In this document: positions 18,303 to 27,179 of the stretch, in pieces
Numbering within the stretch: the first letter of the stretch is position 1
How the letters are laid out: each line of letters starts with the position of its first letter
From: Metasolibacillus fluoroglycofenilyticus
GTDB lineage: Bacteria; Bacillota; Bacilli; Bacillales_A; Planococcaceae
Direction: 5' to 3'
Assembly (NCBI RefSeq): GCF_003049645.1
Contig: NZ_PYWK01000001.1
Coordinates: forward strand, 1,271,487-1,335,486
DNA: 64,000 nucleotides
Position numbers and translations under genes: made by a program
The notes under the pieces: generated by a model
The model's database searches: none
What the model was told of the DNA's origin: nothing
Seen by the model: only the letters and a program-made list of their open reading frames with translations

Positions 18303-18315
18303 TCGTCCTTGTCTA

Positions 18316-19284
18316 TTAATAGGGCATTATTTTTTCTACAGGCTTAGGCTCTTTAATTTTTGGTAATATTTTATCAAGTGTTACAGTGCGAGTAAGCTCG
18401 TGAGTTGACGTATCTGCAGGGTCGTATTTTTCTAAAAAAGCAATAACTTCTTTAACGATTGGCGTCGGTGTAGAGGCACCTGCTGTTACAGCAACTGTTT
18501 CAATCCCTTCTAGCCATTCTATCTTGAGCTCACTAATATCGGCAATGCGGTATGATTTCGTATTGGCAATTTCCTCCGACACCTGTGTTAAGCGATTGGA
18601 GTTGTTTGACATAGGGTCCCCAACAACGATTAGTAATTCCGCTGCCCCTGCTTGCTCTGCTACTGCCTCTTGTCGTACTTGTGTAGCAAGGCAAATTTCT
18701 TTATGCACCTCGATATGAGGGAATTTTTGCTGTAGGCTGTCCATTAGTGTGGAAACATCCCACTGGCTCATCGTTGTTTGGTTCGTTACGAGCAATTTTT
18801 CATTTGTAATATTTAACTGCTCAACATCTTTAACAGATTGAACAAGATGAACATGTTCAGGAGCTACGCCAATTGCACCTTCTGGTTCGGGATGTCCCTT
18901 TTTCCCAATATAAATAATGTCGTAGCCTAATGCCGATTTTTCACGAATTAAATCATGTGTTACGGTTACATCAGGGCAAGTCGCATCGATTGAAATAAGC
19001 CCTTTTCGTTTTGCAATCTCGCGAATTTCCGGCGAAACACCGTGCGCGGTAAAAATAACAGTGCCTTGCTCCACTTGTTCAATAATTTCTTTACGGTTTT
19101 CCCCGTCCAGTGTAATAATACCGTCCTTCTCAAAAGCATCCGTAACGTGTTTATTATGAACAATCATCCCTAAAATATAAATAGGTCTTGGTAAAGATTT
19201 ATCTAATGCAGCATTGCGCGCGATGACCATTGCGTCAACAACGCCATAGCAATAACCACGTGGATTTATTTTAATTACTTTCAT
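18316..19284 (-). CDS. ispH: 4-hydroxy-3-methylbut-2-enyl diphosphate reductase
   Basis: 322 residues; last step of the MEP pathway, giving IPP and DMAPP. The three cluster cysteines are in PRGYCYGV (about residue 12), IDATCPDVT (about 103) and HKEICLATQ (about 197), and the active-site TxxE region and SNNSNRL are present. It has a longer C-terminal tail than the E. coli enzyme, as in other Bacillales. Together with ispG (41465-42571) it closes the pathway. It has its own promoter (19315-19344) and terminator, so it is monocistronic. Confidence 0.97.
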   Translation of the reverse strand: MKVIKINPRGYCYGVVDAMVIARNAALDKSLPRPIYILGMIVHNKHVTDAFEKDGIITLDGENRKEIIEQVEQGTVIFTAHGVSPEIREIAKRKGLISIDATCPDVTVTHDLIREKSALGYDIIYIGKKGHPEPEGAIGVAPEHVHLVQSVKDVEQLNITNEKLLVTNQTTMSQWDVSTLMDSLQQKFPHIEVHKEICLATQVRQEAVAEQAGAAELLIVVGDPMSNNSNRLTQVSEEIANTKSYRIADISELKIEWLEGIETVAVTAGASTPTPIVKEVIAFLEKYDPADTSTHELTRTVTLDKILPKIKEPKPVEKIMPY

Positions 19285-19314
19285 TGTTCAAACTCCTTTC
19301 GCTTCACTGCCTCT

Positions 19315-19344
19315 ATTATAGCAAATGACGCCTAGCGAATACAA
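19315..19344 (-). promoter_or_regulatory. Promoter of ispH
   Basis: Minus strand TTGTAT (19339-19344), 18-bp spacer, TATAAT (19315-19320), about 30 bp ahead of the start codon, with the ribosome site AAAGGAG between. Confidence 0.7.
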
Positions 19345-19522
19345 AAGTTCGTGTTTTTAAGTCATTTATTGAATGGAAGGAGCTTGTACACCTATAATAA
19401 TAGATTTAAACATCTATATGGAAAGCTTATATTTCAAAGGTTTTTGTAAACAAAAATTAATTTGAAGCTGCTCTATTGGATATTTGCTAAAAAAAGCAGT
19501 CCAAATAACTTCCACGTTATAA

Positions 19523-19850
19523 AGGGAGTTGTCCCAAAGTCCATTTTGTTTTGCCACCGCATTGAAATCAATGTTTTCATCGCTTGAAGGATACCACTGC
19601 TAAAGCCAATATTCACCCATTTTTAAAAGAGGCGTTCTCTGTTTATCCCGTATTAACAAATTTGTTTGCGACGAGTAACCGCAGGAGCACAGACCCCCAC
19701 TTCAAAATAGCAGATAAAATCAAGATATTTAAGTGGGGGATGTGCGAAAACCCCCACTGATTGAAGGTTCACTTTATATGAATCAGCATTTTGCGAAACA
19801 TCATCGCTACTGTCCAAAATGCCGGCTATGCACGGCTTTTTGGACAGCCC
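19523..19850 (-). repeat. Family-1 element interrupted by a family-2 element
   Basis: The outer part aligns almost base for base with the family-1 copy at 40437-40645 (both read GGAGTTGTCC..., TTTGCCACCGCATTGAAATC, CACTGCTAAAGCCAAT, GCACGGCTTTTTGGACAGCC). The alignment breaks after CTGTTTA and resumes at ATGAATC. The 132 bp between (19646-19777) form a family-2 element with TCCCG...GTGGGGGATG...CCCCCACTGATTGAAGG. TTTA(T) flanks the insert on both sides. This fills most of the ispH-yqfQ gap; I see no gene in 19345-19981. Confidence 0.85.
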
Positions 19851-19885
19851 CCTGCTTTCTCATGTACAACGTATTTAATATAAAA

Positions 19886-19930
19886 AATTGAGCACTTCAG
19901 AAAGAAAATTCTTTCCAGACAGTGCCCCTC
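19886..19930 (-). terminator. Terminator of yqfQ
   Basis: Minus strand: GGCACTGTCTGGAAAG pairs with CTTTCTGAAGTGCT (some mismatches) followed by a T-run TTTTTTATATT. Confidence 0.7.
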
Positions 19931-19981
19931 AATCAATATTCAAGATTTTATAGCAGTGAGACAACTCCTTTAAATTCTCCT

Positions 19982-20431
19982 TTAAGGCTCGAAGGGTGGC
20001 TGATAAATTCTTGGTACAGACGGACGTGTTTGACGCTCAAGTGGTCTACTAGAGCTTTCTGCATTCCTGCCTTTAATATCCTTATGCGGCGCATGAATCG
20101 TGCTGGATTCATTTTGTGAATTGCGGAAGCCTCGATACATTCGCCAAAGGGCTGGTAAATTTTTAATCATTGGTGCAGCTTGTTGCACATAAGGTGTGAA
20201 TTTTTGTGCATTATTCATAAAGCTATTAGCAGTTTGTAAAAAGGTTTCCCATTTTGGTGTGGCGGCGGCTGCTTGAGCTGCCTGTGCCGCCTGCATAGGC
20301 ATCCCCATTCCCATTGGCATTGGTGGGGTAAATGCATTAGCACGCATAAATGGTGCAAAGCCTCTTGGCATGAAACCATACGGGGGAGCAGAATAAGGCA
20401 TAGGCATTTGGAAATACGGTAACGGGCGCAT
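19982..20431 (-). CDS. yqfQ: YqfQ/VrrA-like protein
   Basis: 149 residues. The N-terminal third is low-complexity, rich in Pro, Met, Gly, Phe and Ala (PYGFMPRGFAPFM, PMGMGMPMQAAQAAQAAAA). A short conserved middle with FMNNAQKFTPYVQQAAPMIK and LPALWRMYRGF follows, then a charged tail. It occupies the yqfQ position between ispH and cshB as in B. subtilis, where the family is described as VrrA-like, but the tail is shorter here. Function is unknown; composition and a candidate sporulation-type promoter (see findings) suggest a spore-surface role. AAAGGAGAG lies before ATG. Confidence 0.8.
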   Translation of the reverse strand: MRPLPYFQMPMPYSAPPYGFMPRGFAPFMRANAFTPPMPMGMGMPMQAAQAAQAAAATPKWETFLQTANSFMNNAQKFTPYVQQAAPMIKNLPALWRMYRGFRNSQNESSTIHAPHKDIKGRNAESSSRPLERQTRPSVPRIYQPPFEP

Positions 20432-20604
20432 AAAACTCTCCTTTCTATCTGCACATCAAATGGACACTATGGTGGATTTACAACTATCATATGCAAAGAA
20501 TGTCACATGGGTTCTGAATGAAAAAGTTTACAACATCGTTGCTTGATTAGGCACGTAAAACAGTATTTCATGGTACAATAATAAAGATTTAAGGAGGAGC
20601 GATT

Positions 20605-21906
20605 ATGTCGAAATATACAGATTATCAATTAAAACCTTTTTTGCAGGACGCTATTGCAAAATTAGGCTTTGTTGAACCAACACCGATTCAAAAAGAAATG
20701 ATTCCACTGGTGCTAAAAGGCAAGAGTGCTATTGGACAAGCGCATACGGGAACAGGGAAAACGCATAGCTTTTTAATTCCGATTGTACAGCGTTTAGATG
20801 AAAGCAAGCAAGAAGTACAAGCCGTTATTACTTCACCAACACGTGAGCTTGCACAGCAAATTTTCGATGCATTGCAGCAATTAATCGAAGGAACAGAAAT
20901 CCAAGCAAAATTATTTATTGGTGGTACGGATAAACAGCGTTCAATTGATAAATTAAAAACACAGCCGCACATCATTGTCGGCACACCAGGCCGTATAAAA
21001 GATTTAGTGAAGGAAAATGCGCTGCTTGTGCATACAGCAAATATCCTTGTTGTAGATGAAGCTGACTTAGCATTTGATATGGGCTTTATTGAAGAGATTG
21101 ATGGCTTTGCTAGTCATATGCCTGAAAGCTTAGAAATGTTTGTATTTTCAGCAACAATTCCAGAAAAACTGCAACCATTTTTAAAGAAATATATGGAATC
21201 ACCTGTTCATATCCATATGAATGATAAGCGACCAGTGGCTGAAAATATTGATTTTTACTTAGTGCCTGTTCGCTCAAAGTCACGTGATGCGCGCTTGTTA
21301 GATGTTATTAAAAGTATCAATCCTTATTTAGCCATTATTTTCTGTAATACGCGTAAAACAGCGGAGCACGTAGCTGGCTATCTAGCTGAGCAAGGTATTC
21401 GCGCTGGGCAAATTCACGGTGATTTGAGCCCACGTGATCGCAAAAAAATGATGAAGCAAATTCGTGATTTAGAATACCAATTTATCGTTGCGACTGATTT
21501 AGCTGCGCGTGGTATTGATATTCAAGGTATTTCACATGTTATTAATTATGAGATACCAGAGGATTTGGAATTCTTTATTCACCGAGTAGGTCGTACAGCG
21601 CGTGCCGGCAATAAAGGGACGGCGATTACACTATTCAAACCAGAAGATGAGGACGCATTAGTTCGCGTCGAAAAAATGGGTATTCCATTCGAGCAAAAAG
21701 ATGTGAAAAATGGTGAATGGATTGAGCTAAAGGATCGTCACCAACGTCAAAATCGCGTGAAGCATGAAAATGAAATTGATGCGAAAGCAAAGGCACTTGT
21801 GCGTAAGCCGAAAAAAGTAAAGCCAGGTTATAAGCGCAATATGAAATGGGAAATGGAAAAAATAAAAAAACGTGAACGCCGTTTGAAAAATAGAGGTCGT
21901 AAATAG
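20605..21906 (+). CDS. cshB: DEAD-box ATP-dependent RNA helicase CshB
   Basis: 433 residues. Helicase motifs in order: Q-motif region PTPIQKEM, motif I AHTGTGKT, Ia PTRELAQQ, GTPGR, motif II VDEAD, motif III SAT, motif IV-V FCNTRKTAE and ATDLAARGID, and motif VI HRVGRTARAG. A basic C-terminal tail (KPKKVKPGYKRN) should bind RNA. The family remodels structured RNA during cold shock and ribosome maturation. AAGGAGGAG precedes ATG. nfo starts 12 bp later, so the pair is an operon. Confidence 0.95.
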   Translation: MSKYTDYQLKPFLQDAIAKLGFVEPTPIQKEMIPLVLKGKSAIGQAHTGTGKTHSFLIPIVQRLDESKQEVQAVITSPTRELAQQIFDALQQLIEGTEIQAKLFIGGTDKQRSIDKLKTQPHIIVGTPGRIKDLVKENALLVHTANILVVDEADLAFDMGFIEEIDGFASHMPESLEMFVFSATIPEKLQPFLKKYMESPVHIHMNDKRPVAENIDFYLVPVRSKSRDARLLDVIKSINPYLAIIFCNTRKTAEHVAGYLAEQGIRAGQIHGDLSPRDRKKMMKQIRDLEYQFIVATDLAARGIDIQGISHVINYEIPEDLEFFIHRVGRTARAGNKGTAITLFKPEDEDALVRVEKMGIPFEQKDVKNGEWIELKDRHQRQNRVKHENEIDAKAKALVRKPKKVKPGYKRNMKWEMEKIKKRERRLKNRGRK

Positions 21907-21918
21907 GGGGATTGAAGT

Positions 21919-22806
21919 ATGTTATTAGGTTCGCACGTATCTATGAATGGGAAGAAAATGCTGCTAGGTGCTAGTGAAGAGGCATTAAGCTACGGTGCTA
22001 ATACGTTTATGATTTATACTGGTGCGCCACAAAATACGCGTCGCAAGCCTATTGAAGAGCTAAATATTGAGGCAGGACTAGCACATATGCAGGAGCATGG
22101 CATGCAAAATATTGTAGTCCATGCACCATATATCATTAATCTTGGAAATACGACAAAGCCAGAAACATTTCGCCTTGGCGTAGACTTTTTACAAGAGGAA
22201 ATTAGACGCACAGCAGCAATCGGGGCAACACAAATTGTTCTGCATCCAGGTGCACATGTTGGGGCGGGGGCAGACGCGGGTATTGCTAAAATTGTGGAAG
22301 GCTTAAATGAAGTATTATCTGAGGAGCATCCCGTGCAAATCGCACTGGAAACGATGGCTGGCAAAGGGAGTGAATGTGGTCGTACATTTGAGGAGCTCGC
22401 GCAAATTATTAGCGGCGTAACAAATAATGAGCGCCTTTCAGTTTGCTTCGATACTTGCCACGTCCATGATGCTGGCTACAATATTGTCGATGATTTTGAT
22501 GGGGTTTTAAATGAGTTTGATAAAATAATTGGCTTAGACCGTTTAAAAGTGTTGCATATTAATGATTCGAAAAATGTGCGTGGTGCAGCAAAAGACCGCC
22601 ATGAAAATATCGGCTTTGGCGAAATTGGCTTCAATGTATTGAACTATATTGTGCATCATAACCAACTAATGCACATACCGAAAATACTTGAAACACCTTT
22701 TGTTGGGGCAGATGCAAAAACGAAAGCGGCACCATATTTATATGAAATTTCCATGCTACGTGATGCAGAATTCCGACCAGCGTTAATAGATGCAATGCGA
22801 GGCTAA
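21919..22806 (+). CDS. nfo: Endonuclease IV (AP endonuclease)
   Basis: 295 residues; cleaves DNA at abasic sites during base-excision repair. The three zinc-binding signatures are clear: LGSHVSM at the N terminus, [11 protein letters not shown] (about residue 140) and [12 protein letters not shown] (about 177), with HINDSKN and [12 protein letters not shown] toward the C terminus. Length matches the family. Second gene of the cshB-nfo unit; a terminator hairpin follows. Confidence 0.96.
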   Translation: MLLGSHVSMNGKKMLLGASEEALSYGANTFMIYTGAPQNTRRKPIEELNIEAGLAHMQEHGMQNIVVHAPYIINLGNTTKPETFRLGVDFLQEEIRRTAAIGATQIVLHPGAHVGAGADAGIAKIVEGLNEVLSEEHPVQIALETMAGKGSECGRTFEELAQIISGVTNNERLSVCFDTCHVHDAGYNIVDDFDGVLNEFDKIIGLDRLKVLHINDSKNVRGAAKDRHENIGFGEIGFNVLNYIVHHNQLMHIPKILETPFVGADAKTKAAPYLYEISMLRDAEFRPALIDAMRG

Positions 22807-22819
22807 ATAATCAACGCTG

Positions 22820-22860
22820 TCGGGGCTGTCTAGCAAGTAAATTATTGCTAGGCAGCCCTA
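22820..22860 (+). terminator. Terminator of cshB-nfo
   Basis: GGGGCTGTCTAGCAA pairs with TTGCTAGGCAGCCCT across a short AT loop; the stem is strong but the T-run is weak. Confidence 0.7.
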
Positions 22861-22928
22861 AATATTTGCTCACCGATACCCCTATCTATGACTGTTAAGG
22901 AAATAAGAGATATTACAGATGGTTTGTG

Positions 22929-22985
22929 TGATTCGCAGATAATCCGTAAGAATGTGCAGATAGCTCATAAAAAATCGCAGTACAC
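22929..22985. repeat. Short 21-bp-periodic array, second core type, three units
   Basis: The core TTCGCAGATAA-like sequence recurs with its GCAG at 22935, 22956 and 22977, exactly 21 bp apart. The core differs from the ATTCGCTCATAAA arrays but has the same period. It lies in the nfo-dacB spacer. Confidence 0.55.
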
Positions 22986-23038
22986 TTAAAATAAGTAATA
23001 TGAAAGGGGGAGGGCGAGTTATTCTCGCTAAATAATAG

Positions 23039-24460
23039 ATGAAAAAAATAACGCAAATGCTTCTAGTTTGTTTACTTTTGATAGGGTTACCTATTACAGC
23101 GAACGCACATATGCTTGACCAAGCGATAACGAAAAATATTGGCAAATTACATACAAGTGTGTCATTGCGCTCTTTAACAACTGGTAATGTTTTATATGAG
23201 CATAATGGGCAAACGTTGATGAAGCCTGCCTCCACATTAAAGCTCTTAACAGGAAGTGCCGCCTTGCATGTACTAGGGCGCGATTATACATTTTCAACAG
23301 AGCTATTTATAGATGGTGTAATTGCAGATGCAACATTATATGGTGATGTATACATAAAGGGTGGCGGGGATCCTACATTACAGCAGCAGGATTTTCTCAC
23401 TTTTGCAAAAATATTAAAGCGCCACGGCATCCGCAAGATACAAGGCAATTTGTATGGAGATGATAGCGCATTTAGCGGCAATGCATTGACGCCGGGAATC
23501 GCTAAGGAAGATGAAACAGAATATTATGCGGCAAGAATATCTGCCCTAACAATGTCTCCGAACACAGATTATGATGCTGGGACGGTTATTGTACAAATAA
23601 CAGGTGATAAGACTACACAGCCCCCAAGCTTTAGGGTTTTACCAAATGCGAGTGGAATGAAGATTGTCAATCAAGCAAGGACAGTTGCCAAAACAGGCAA
23701 AAATACATTAACAGTGAAAAGGCAATACAGCTCTAACACAGTTATTATTGCAGGTAATATTCCACAAGGGAGCACTGTGAAGGAATGGGTAACATTACAA
23801 GACCCAACGATTAATACGTTGCACGCTATTAAAAATACTTGGCAATCAACAGGTTTAAACATTTCACAAGTAACAGTTGGACGCAAAGTTATACCTGCAA
23901 CAGCATCAAAATTATATACAAAAGAATCTTTGCCATTACATAAGCTTTATCCTGTTTTTATGAAGCTAAGCAATAACAGCATTGCAGATATACTAGTGAA
24001 AACCTTAGGATTAGAAATGTACGGTGAAGGCAATACAGAAAATGGAGTAGCTGCTTTACGCGATTATGCGTATTCTTTAGGCTTAAACACGAAGCAATGG
24101 CGTTTGGAAGATGGTTCAGGTATGTCACATGCTAACCGGGTTTCTGCCAATGAATTGACAGCCTTACTAGCAAAAATGCAGCAGCAGTCAATTTACACTA
24201 ATTTTTATCAAGGCTTACCAATTGGTGGGCAGGAGGAACGCTTTGTTGGAGGTACTCTGCGCAAGCGCTTTGATACAAATGCACTTAGAGGACGTGTTGT
24301 CGCTAAAACAGGTAGCATTACAAATGTTTACACATTATCGGGTTATGTAACAGCTAAAAGTGGACGCCAATATGCATTTGCCATAATGACTGACAAGAAA
24401 AATGCGCAGGCTTTGAAGCAAATAGACCAGCTAGTAGAGGTTATTATTCAGCATTATTAA
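23039..24460 (+). CDS. dacB: D-alanyl-D-alanine carboxypeptidase/endopeptidase (PBP4 type, peptidase S13)
   Basis: 473 residues with a signal peptide (residues 1-23, cleavage near ANAHM), so exported. Penicillin-binding motifs: SxxK in ASTLKLL (about residue 62), SNN (about 315) and KTG in AKTGSIT (about 423), with the large insertion typical of class C PBPs between the first two. It trims peptide cross-links in peptidoglycan. In-frame TAA and TAG lie immediately before ATG 23039, so this start is forced, yet the nearest ribosome site is over 25 bases away, separated by a GCGAG/CTCGC hairpin. Monocistronic. Confidence 0.92.
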   Translation: MKKITQMLLVCLLLIGLPITANAHMLDQAITKNIGKLHTSVSLRSLTTGNVLYEHNGQTLMKPASTLKLLTGSAALHVLGRDYTFSTELFIDGVIADATLYGDVYIKGGGDPTLQQQDFLTFAKILKRHGIRKIQGNLYGDDSAFSGNALTPGIAKEDETEYYAARISALTMSPNTDYDAGTVIVQITGDKTTQPPSFRVLPNASGMKIVNQARTVAKTGKNTLTVKRQYSSNTVIIAGNIPQGSTVKEWVTLQDPTINTLHAIKNTWQSTGLNISQVTVGRKVIPATASKLYTKESLPLHKLYPVFMKLSNNSIADILVKTLGLEMYGEGNTENGVAALRDYAYSLGLNTKQWRLEDGSGMSHANRVSANELTALLAKMQQQSIYTNFYQGLPIGGQEERFVGGTLRKRFDTNALRGRVVAKTGSITNVYTLSGYVTAKSGRQYAFAIMTDKKNAQALKQIDQLVEVIIQHY

Positions 24461-24470
24461 TGAGAGAGGC

Positions 24471-24680
24471 GAGGCTGTCCAAAAAGCCGGGCATAGCCGG
24501 TATTTTGGACAGTGGAGATGATGTTTGACAAACTATTGAATCAACTAAATAGACAAGACATCTTTTAAAAACATGATGAACATTAGCTTTAGCAGTGTTG
24601 ATTTTCAATAAAAGTGGAACAATGAAAATCATTATTTTATGCGGCATCAAAATAAAATAGGTTTTTCAGACAACCCCGCA
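24471..24680 (+). repeat. Dispersed element, family 1, full-length copy; its head is the dacB terminator
   Basis: Starts GAGGCTGTCCAAAAAGCCGG and forms a head hairpin with CCGGTATTTTGGACAG (24474-24516). It continues GATGATGTTTGACAAAC, GATGAACATTAGCTTTAGCA, GTGTTGATTTTCAATAAAAG and ends AGGTTTTTCAGACAACCCC. It matches 40437-40645 (inverted) block by block. The rest of 24681-24784 is featureless. Confidence 0.75.
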
Positions 24681-24784
24681 TTTCAATGATGGTACATTAA
24701 AATAATGGCTATTGAAAATAGAAAAGATTTTTTTGCATTTGAAATAATTTACTATGCCGATGAGAAGCATACAGCCTCGTTCTT

Positions 24785-25024
24785 TTAATTAAGCAATTGC
24801 ATTAAATTTTTTCTTTTCTCTTTCCCAATAATTTTATCGACGCTTTTTAAAACATCTTTTGGAATGCCGCTAAAAAGCCAGCTCATATTGGCGCGCGCTA
24901 GCAGTGGGCGTAATTGCTTAATTTCTTTGGTGGACAGCTCGATGCCACTTTGTTTCTTTATAAAGGCTTGCACCTGTTGGTCATTCGCATCCATAAAAAA
25001 ACGCATTAATTCCATTTGATTCAT
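24785..25024 (-). CDS. Small conserved-looking protein, unknown
   Basis: 79 residues, helical and charged, with no membrane segment. Core words are FFMDANDQQVQAFIKKQSG and IKQLRPLLARANMSWLFSGI, followed by a basic C terminus. AAAGGATGA-type ribosome site before ATG. It lies where B. subtilis has small yqf genes before the zinc transporter genes, but I cannot equate it with one of them. Divergent from znuC. Confidence 0.65.
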   Translation of the reverse strand: MNQMELMRFFMDANDQQVQAFIKKQSGIELSTKEIKQLRPLLARANMSWLFSGIPKDVLKSVDKIIGKEKRKNLMQLLN

Positions 25025-25050
25025 TTATTCATCCTTTCAAGCGTTTTACC

Positions 25051-25110
25051 TTTACAAATCACAAAAAGTCTACTATACTTTCAAATTGTAAATCGTAATG
25101 ATTTTGAATT
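25051..25110 (+). promoter_or_regulatory. znuC promoter with Zur operator
   Basis: TTTACA (25051-25056), 17 bp, TATACT (25074-25079). Just downstream, 25090-25110 reads AAATCGTAATGATTTTGAAT plus T. The left half is a full match and the right half a partial match to the Bacillus Zur box, AAATCGTAAT-N-ATTACGATTT. Placement across the transcription start fits repression by the Zur protein encoded at the end of the same operon. Confidence 0.7.
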
Positions 25111-25122
25111 AGAAAGAAGAGA

Positions 25123-25875
25123 ATGAATATGACAAAACCGATTATCCAATTACGCAATGTGTCATTTCAATATGATGGTACACAAGCTTTGAATAATATC
25201 TCCTTTCAAGTAGAGCAGGGAGACTTTTTAGCACTATTAGGTCCGAATGGGTCAGGTAAATCAACATTGTTAAAGCTTATACTTGGTTTATTAAAGCCAG
25301 CAAACGGTGAAATCGAACTGTTTGGTCAGCCGATACAAGCATTTAAACAGCGACAATGGATTGGCTATGTATCGCAAAAATCAAATGCCTTTAATTCAGG
25401 CTTTCCCGCAACAGTTGCAGAAGTTGTCAGAAGTGGCTTGACGAAGAAAATGGGTTTATTTAAGCGTTTTCCAAAAGATGTTGATACACGTGTAGTAGAA
25501 GCATTAAGAGCAGTGGGAATGGAAAATTTTGCGATGCGTAATATCGGACAACTATCTGGTGGGCAACAGCAGCGCGTTTTTATTGCACGAGCGCTTATTG
25601 CCGAACCGAGGCTACTTATACTTGATGAGCCGACAGTTGGTATCGACCATGAAAATGTGCAATCGTTTTATGATATGCTCGTTAAACTAAATGAGGAACG
25701 ACAAATTACAATGATTTTAGTTACGCATGATGTGGATATTGTATCAGAACATATTAGCCATGTGGCATGCTTAAATAAAACGATTCATTTTCATGGTTAT
25801 AAAGATGACTTTGACCATATCTCACAGCAAAAGCTTGATGCGTGGTATGGCCATAAAGTACGAAAGATCCACTAG
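25123..25875 (+). CDS. znuC: Zinc ABC transporter ATP-binding protein
   Basis: 250 residues. Walker A GPNGSGKST (about residue 42), signature LSGGQQQR (about 145), Walker B LLILDEPTVGID (about 165) and an H-loop in LVTHDVD. Homologous to B. subtilis ZnuC (AdcC). It powers zinc uptake with the membrane protein encoded immediately downstream. ATG 25123 or 25129 are both possible; the ribosome site is modest. First gene of a three-gene operon with znuB and zur. The substrate-binding protein (ZnuA/AdcA) is not encoded here. Confidence 0.9.
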   Translation: MNMTKPIIQLRNVSFQYDGTQALNNISFQVEQGDFLALLGPNGSGKSTLLKLILGLLKPANGEIELFGQPIQAFKQRQWIGYVSQKSNAFNSGFPATVAEVVRSGLTKKMGLFKRFPKDVDTRVVEALRAVGMENFAMRNIGQLSGGQQQRVFIARALIAEPRLLILDEPTVGIDHENVQSFYDMLVKLNEERQITMILVTHDVDIVSEHISHVACLNKTIHFHGYKDDFDHISQQKLDAWYGHKVRKIH

Positions 25876-25888
25876 GAGAGGTAGCAGG

Positions 25889-26740
25889 ATGATAGAAGCA
25901 ATTTTACGTTACGAATTTTTACAAAATGCCTTTTTTTCAGGGCTAATTATCGGCATTATTGCACCTTTACTTGGCGTATTTATTGTTGTGCGTAGGCTAT
26001 CGCTTATTGCGGATGCACTGTCACATGTTACGCTTGCAGGGATTGCAGGTAGCTTATATATAAGTCAAAGCTTTGCGGCAATGGCTTTATTGAACCCAAT
26101 CTATTTGGGCATTGTCGCTTCTGTTAGTGGCTCGATTTTAATAGAGCGTCTACGCCGTCTGTATAAGCATTATGAGGAGCTGGCAATTCCGATTATTATG
26201 TCGGGAGGAATCGGCTTAAGTGCAATTTTTATATCATTGGCAAGCGGCTTTAATACGGACTTAATGAGCTATTTATTTGGCTCAGTATCCGCTGTGTCGC
26301 GGCAAGATTTATGGATTGTTTTAGCGATTGCAGCAGTTGTTGTTGTCTTTTTACTGTTATTTTTCAAGGAATTATTTGTCCTTTCTTTTGATGAGGAATA
26401 CGCAAAGGCAAGTGGACTGCCGGCAAAGTGGATTCATTTATTATTTATGGTAGTTGTGGCGCTTGTGATTGCGGCAAGTATGCGCATTGTAGGCATTTTG
26501 CTTGTATCGAGCTTGATGACATTGCCTGTTGCTGCAGCGATGCGTCTGGCCAAAGGCTTTAAGCAAGCAATCATTTACGCGATTCTTTTTGGCGAACTAG
26601 CGGTAATTATAGGACTTGTTAGCGCCTTTTACTTAAATTTAGCACCGGGTGGAACAATTGTTGTCACATCCATAGTCATATTATTATGTGTGATACTTGC
26701 AAAAAAATTTAAAACACAAGCAAAGGAGGCAGCGCTATGA
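25889..26740 (+). CDS. znuB: Zinc ABC transporter permease
   Basis: 283 residues with seven to nine hydrophobic segments and the ABC-3 family phrases GVFIVVRRLSLIADALSHVT and IVGILLVSSLMTLPVAAA. It forms the zinc channel with ZnuC. ATG 25889 follows AGGAGAGG; a longer upstream frame inside znuC is rejected. It overlaps zur by four bases (ATGA). Confidence 0.92.
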   Translation: MIEAILRYEFLQNAFFSGLIIGIIAPLLGVFIVVRRLSLIADALSHVTLAGIAGSLYISQSFAAMALLNPIYLGIVASVSGSILIERLRRLYKHYEELAIPIIMSGGIGLSAIFISLASGFNTDLMSYLFGSVSAVSRQDLWIVLAIAAVVVVFLLLFFKELFVLSFDEEYAKASGLPAKWIHLLFMVVVALVIAASMRIVGILLVSSLMTLPVAAAMRLAKGFKQAIIYAILFGELAVIIGLVSAFYLNLAPGGTIVVTSIVILLCVILAKKFKTQAKEAAL

Positions 26741-27156
26741 ATTTGACACGTGCATTGGAAATTTTAAAGGATAATGGCTATAAAAAAACGGATAAGCGGG
26801 AGCTCATCTTGAAAATGTTTGAAGAGACGGATAAATATTTAACGGCTCGCGATTTATTAGATGTTTTGAAAAAGGATTTTCCTGGGATGAGCTTTGATAC
26901 AATTTATCGTAATTTAGCAACATTTGTCGAGCTCGGCATTTTGGACGAAACAGAGATGCAAGGGGAACGAAACTTCAGAATGCATTGTGAATCAGAGCAC
27001 CATCATCATCACTTTATTTGTCGTGAATGTGGTAGTGTGAAAGAATTGCCTTTATGTCCGATGGAATTTCTTGGTGGGAGCTTGCCGAATTTCGAAGTTG
27101 AAGCACATAAATTTGAAGTGTATGGCAAATGCCCAGATTGTGTTATCGTGCAGTAA
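26737..27156 (+). CDS. zur: Zinc-responsive repressor Zur (Fur family)
   Basis: 139 residues: an N-terminal winged helix (including SFDTIYRNLATFVELGIL) and a C-terminal dimerisation domain with a His run (HHHHHFICRECGS) and a second CxxC (CPDC). The two CxxC pairs form the structural zinc site. In the zinc importer operon, so it most likely represses its own transcription unit through the box at 25090. PerR or Fur are less likely by context. Confidence 0.9.
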   Translation: MNLTRALEILKDNGYKKTDKRELILKMFEETDKYLTARDLLDVLKKDFPGMSFDTIYRNLATFVELGILDETEMQGERNFRMHCESEHHHHHFICRECGSVKELPLCPMEFLGGSLPNFEVEAHKFEVYGKCPDCVIVQ

Positions 27157-27179
27157 TAAATATGTTATAATGACTGAAA

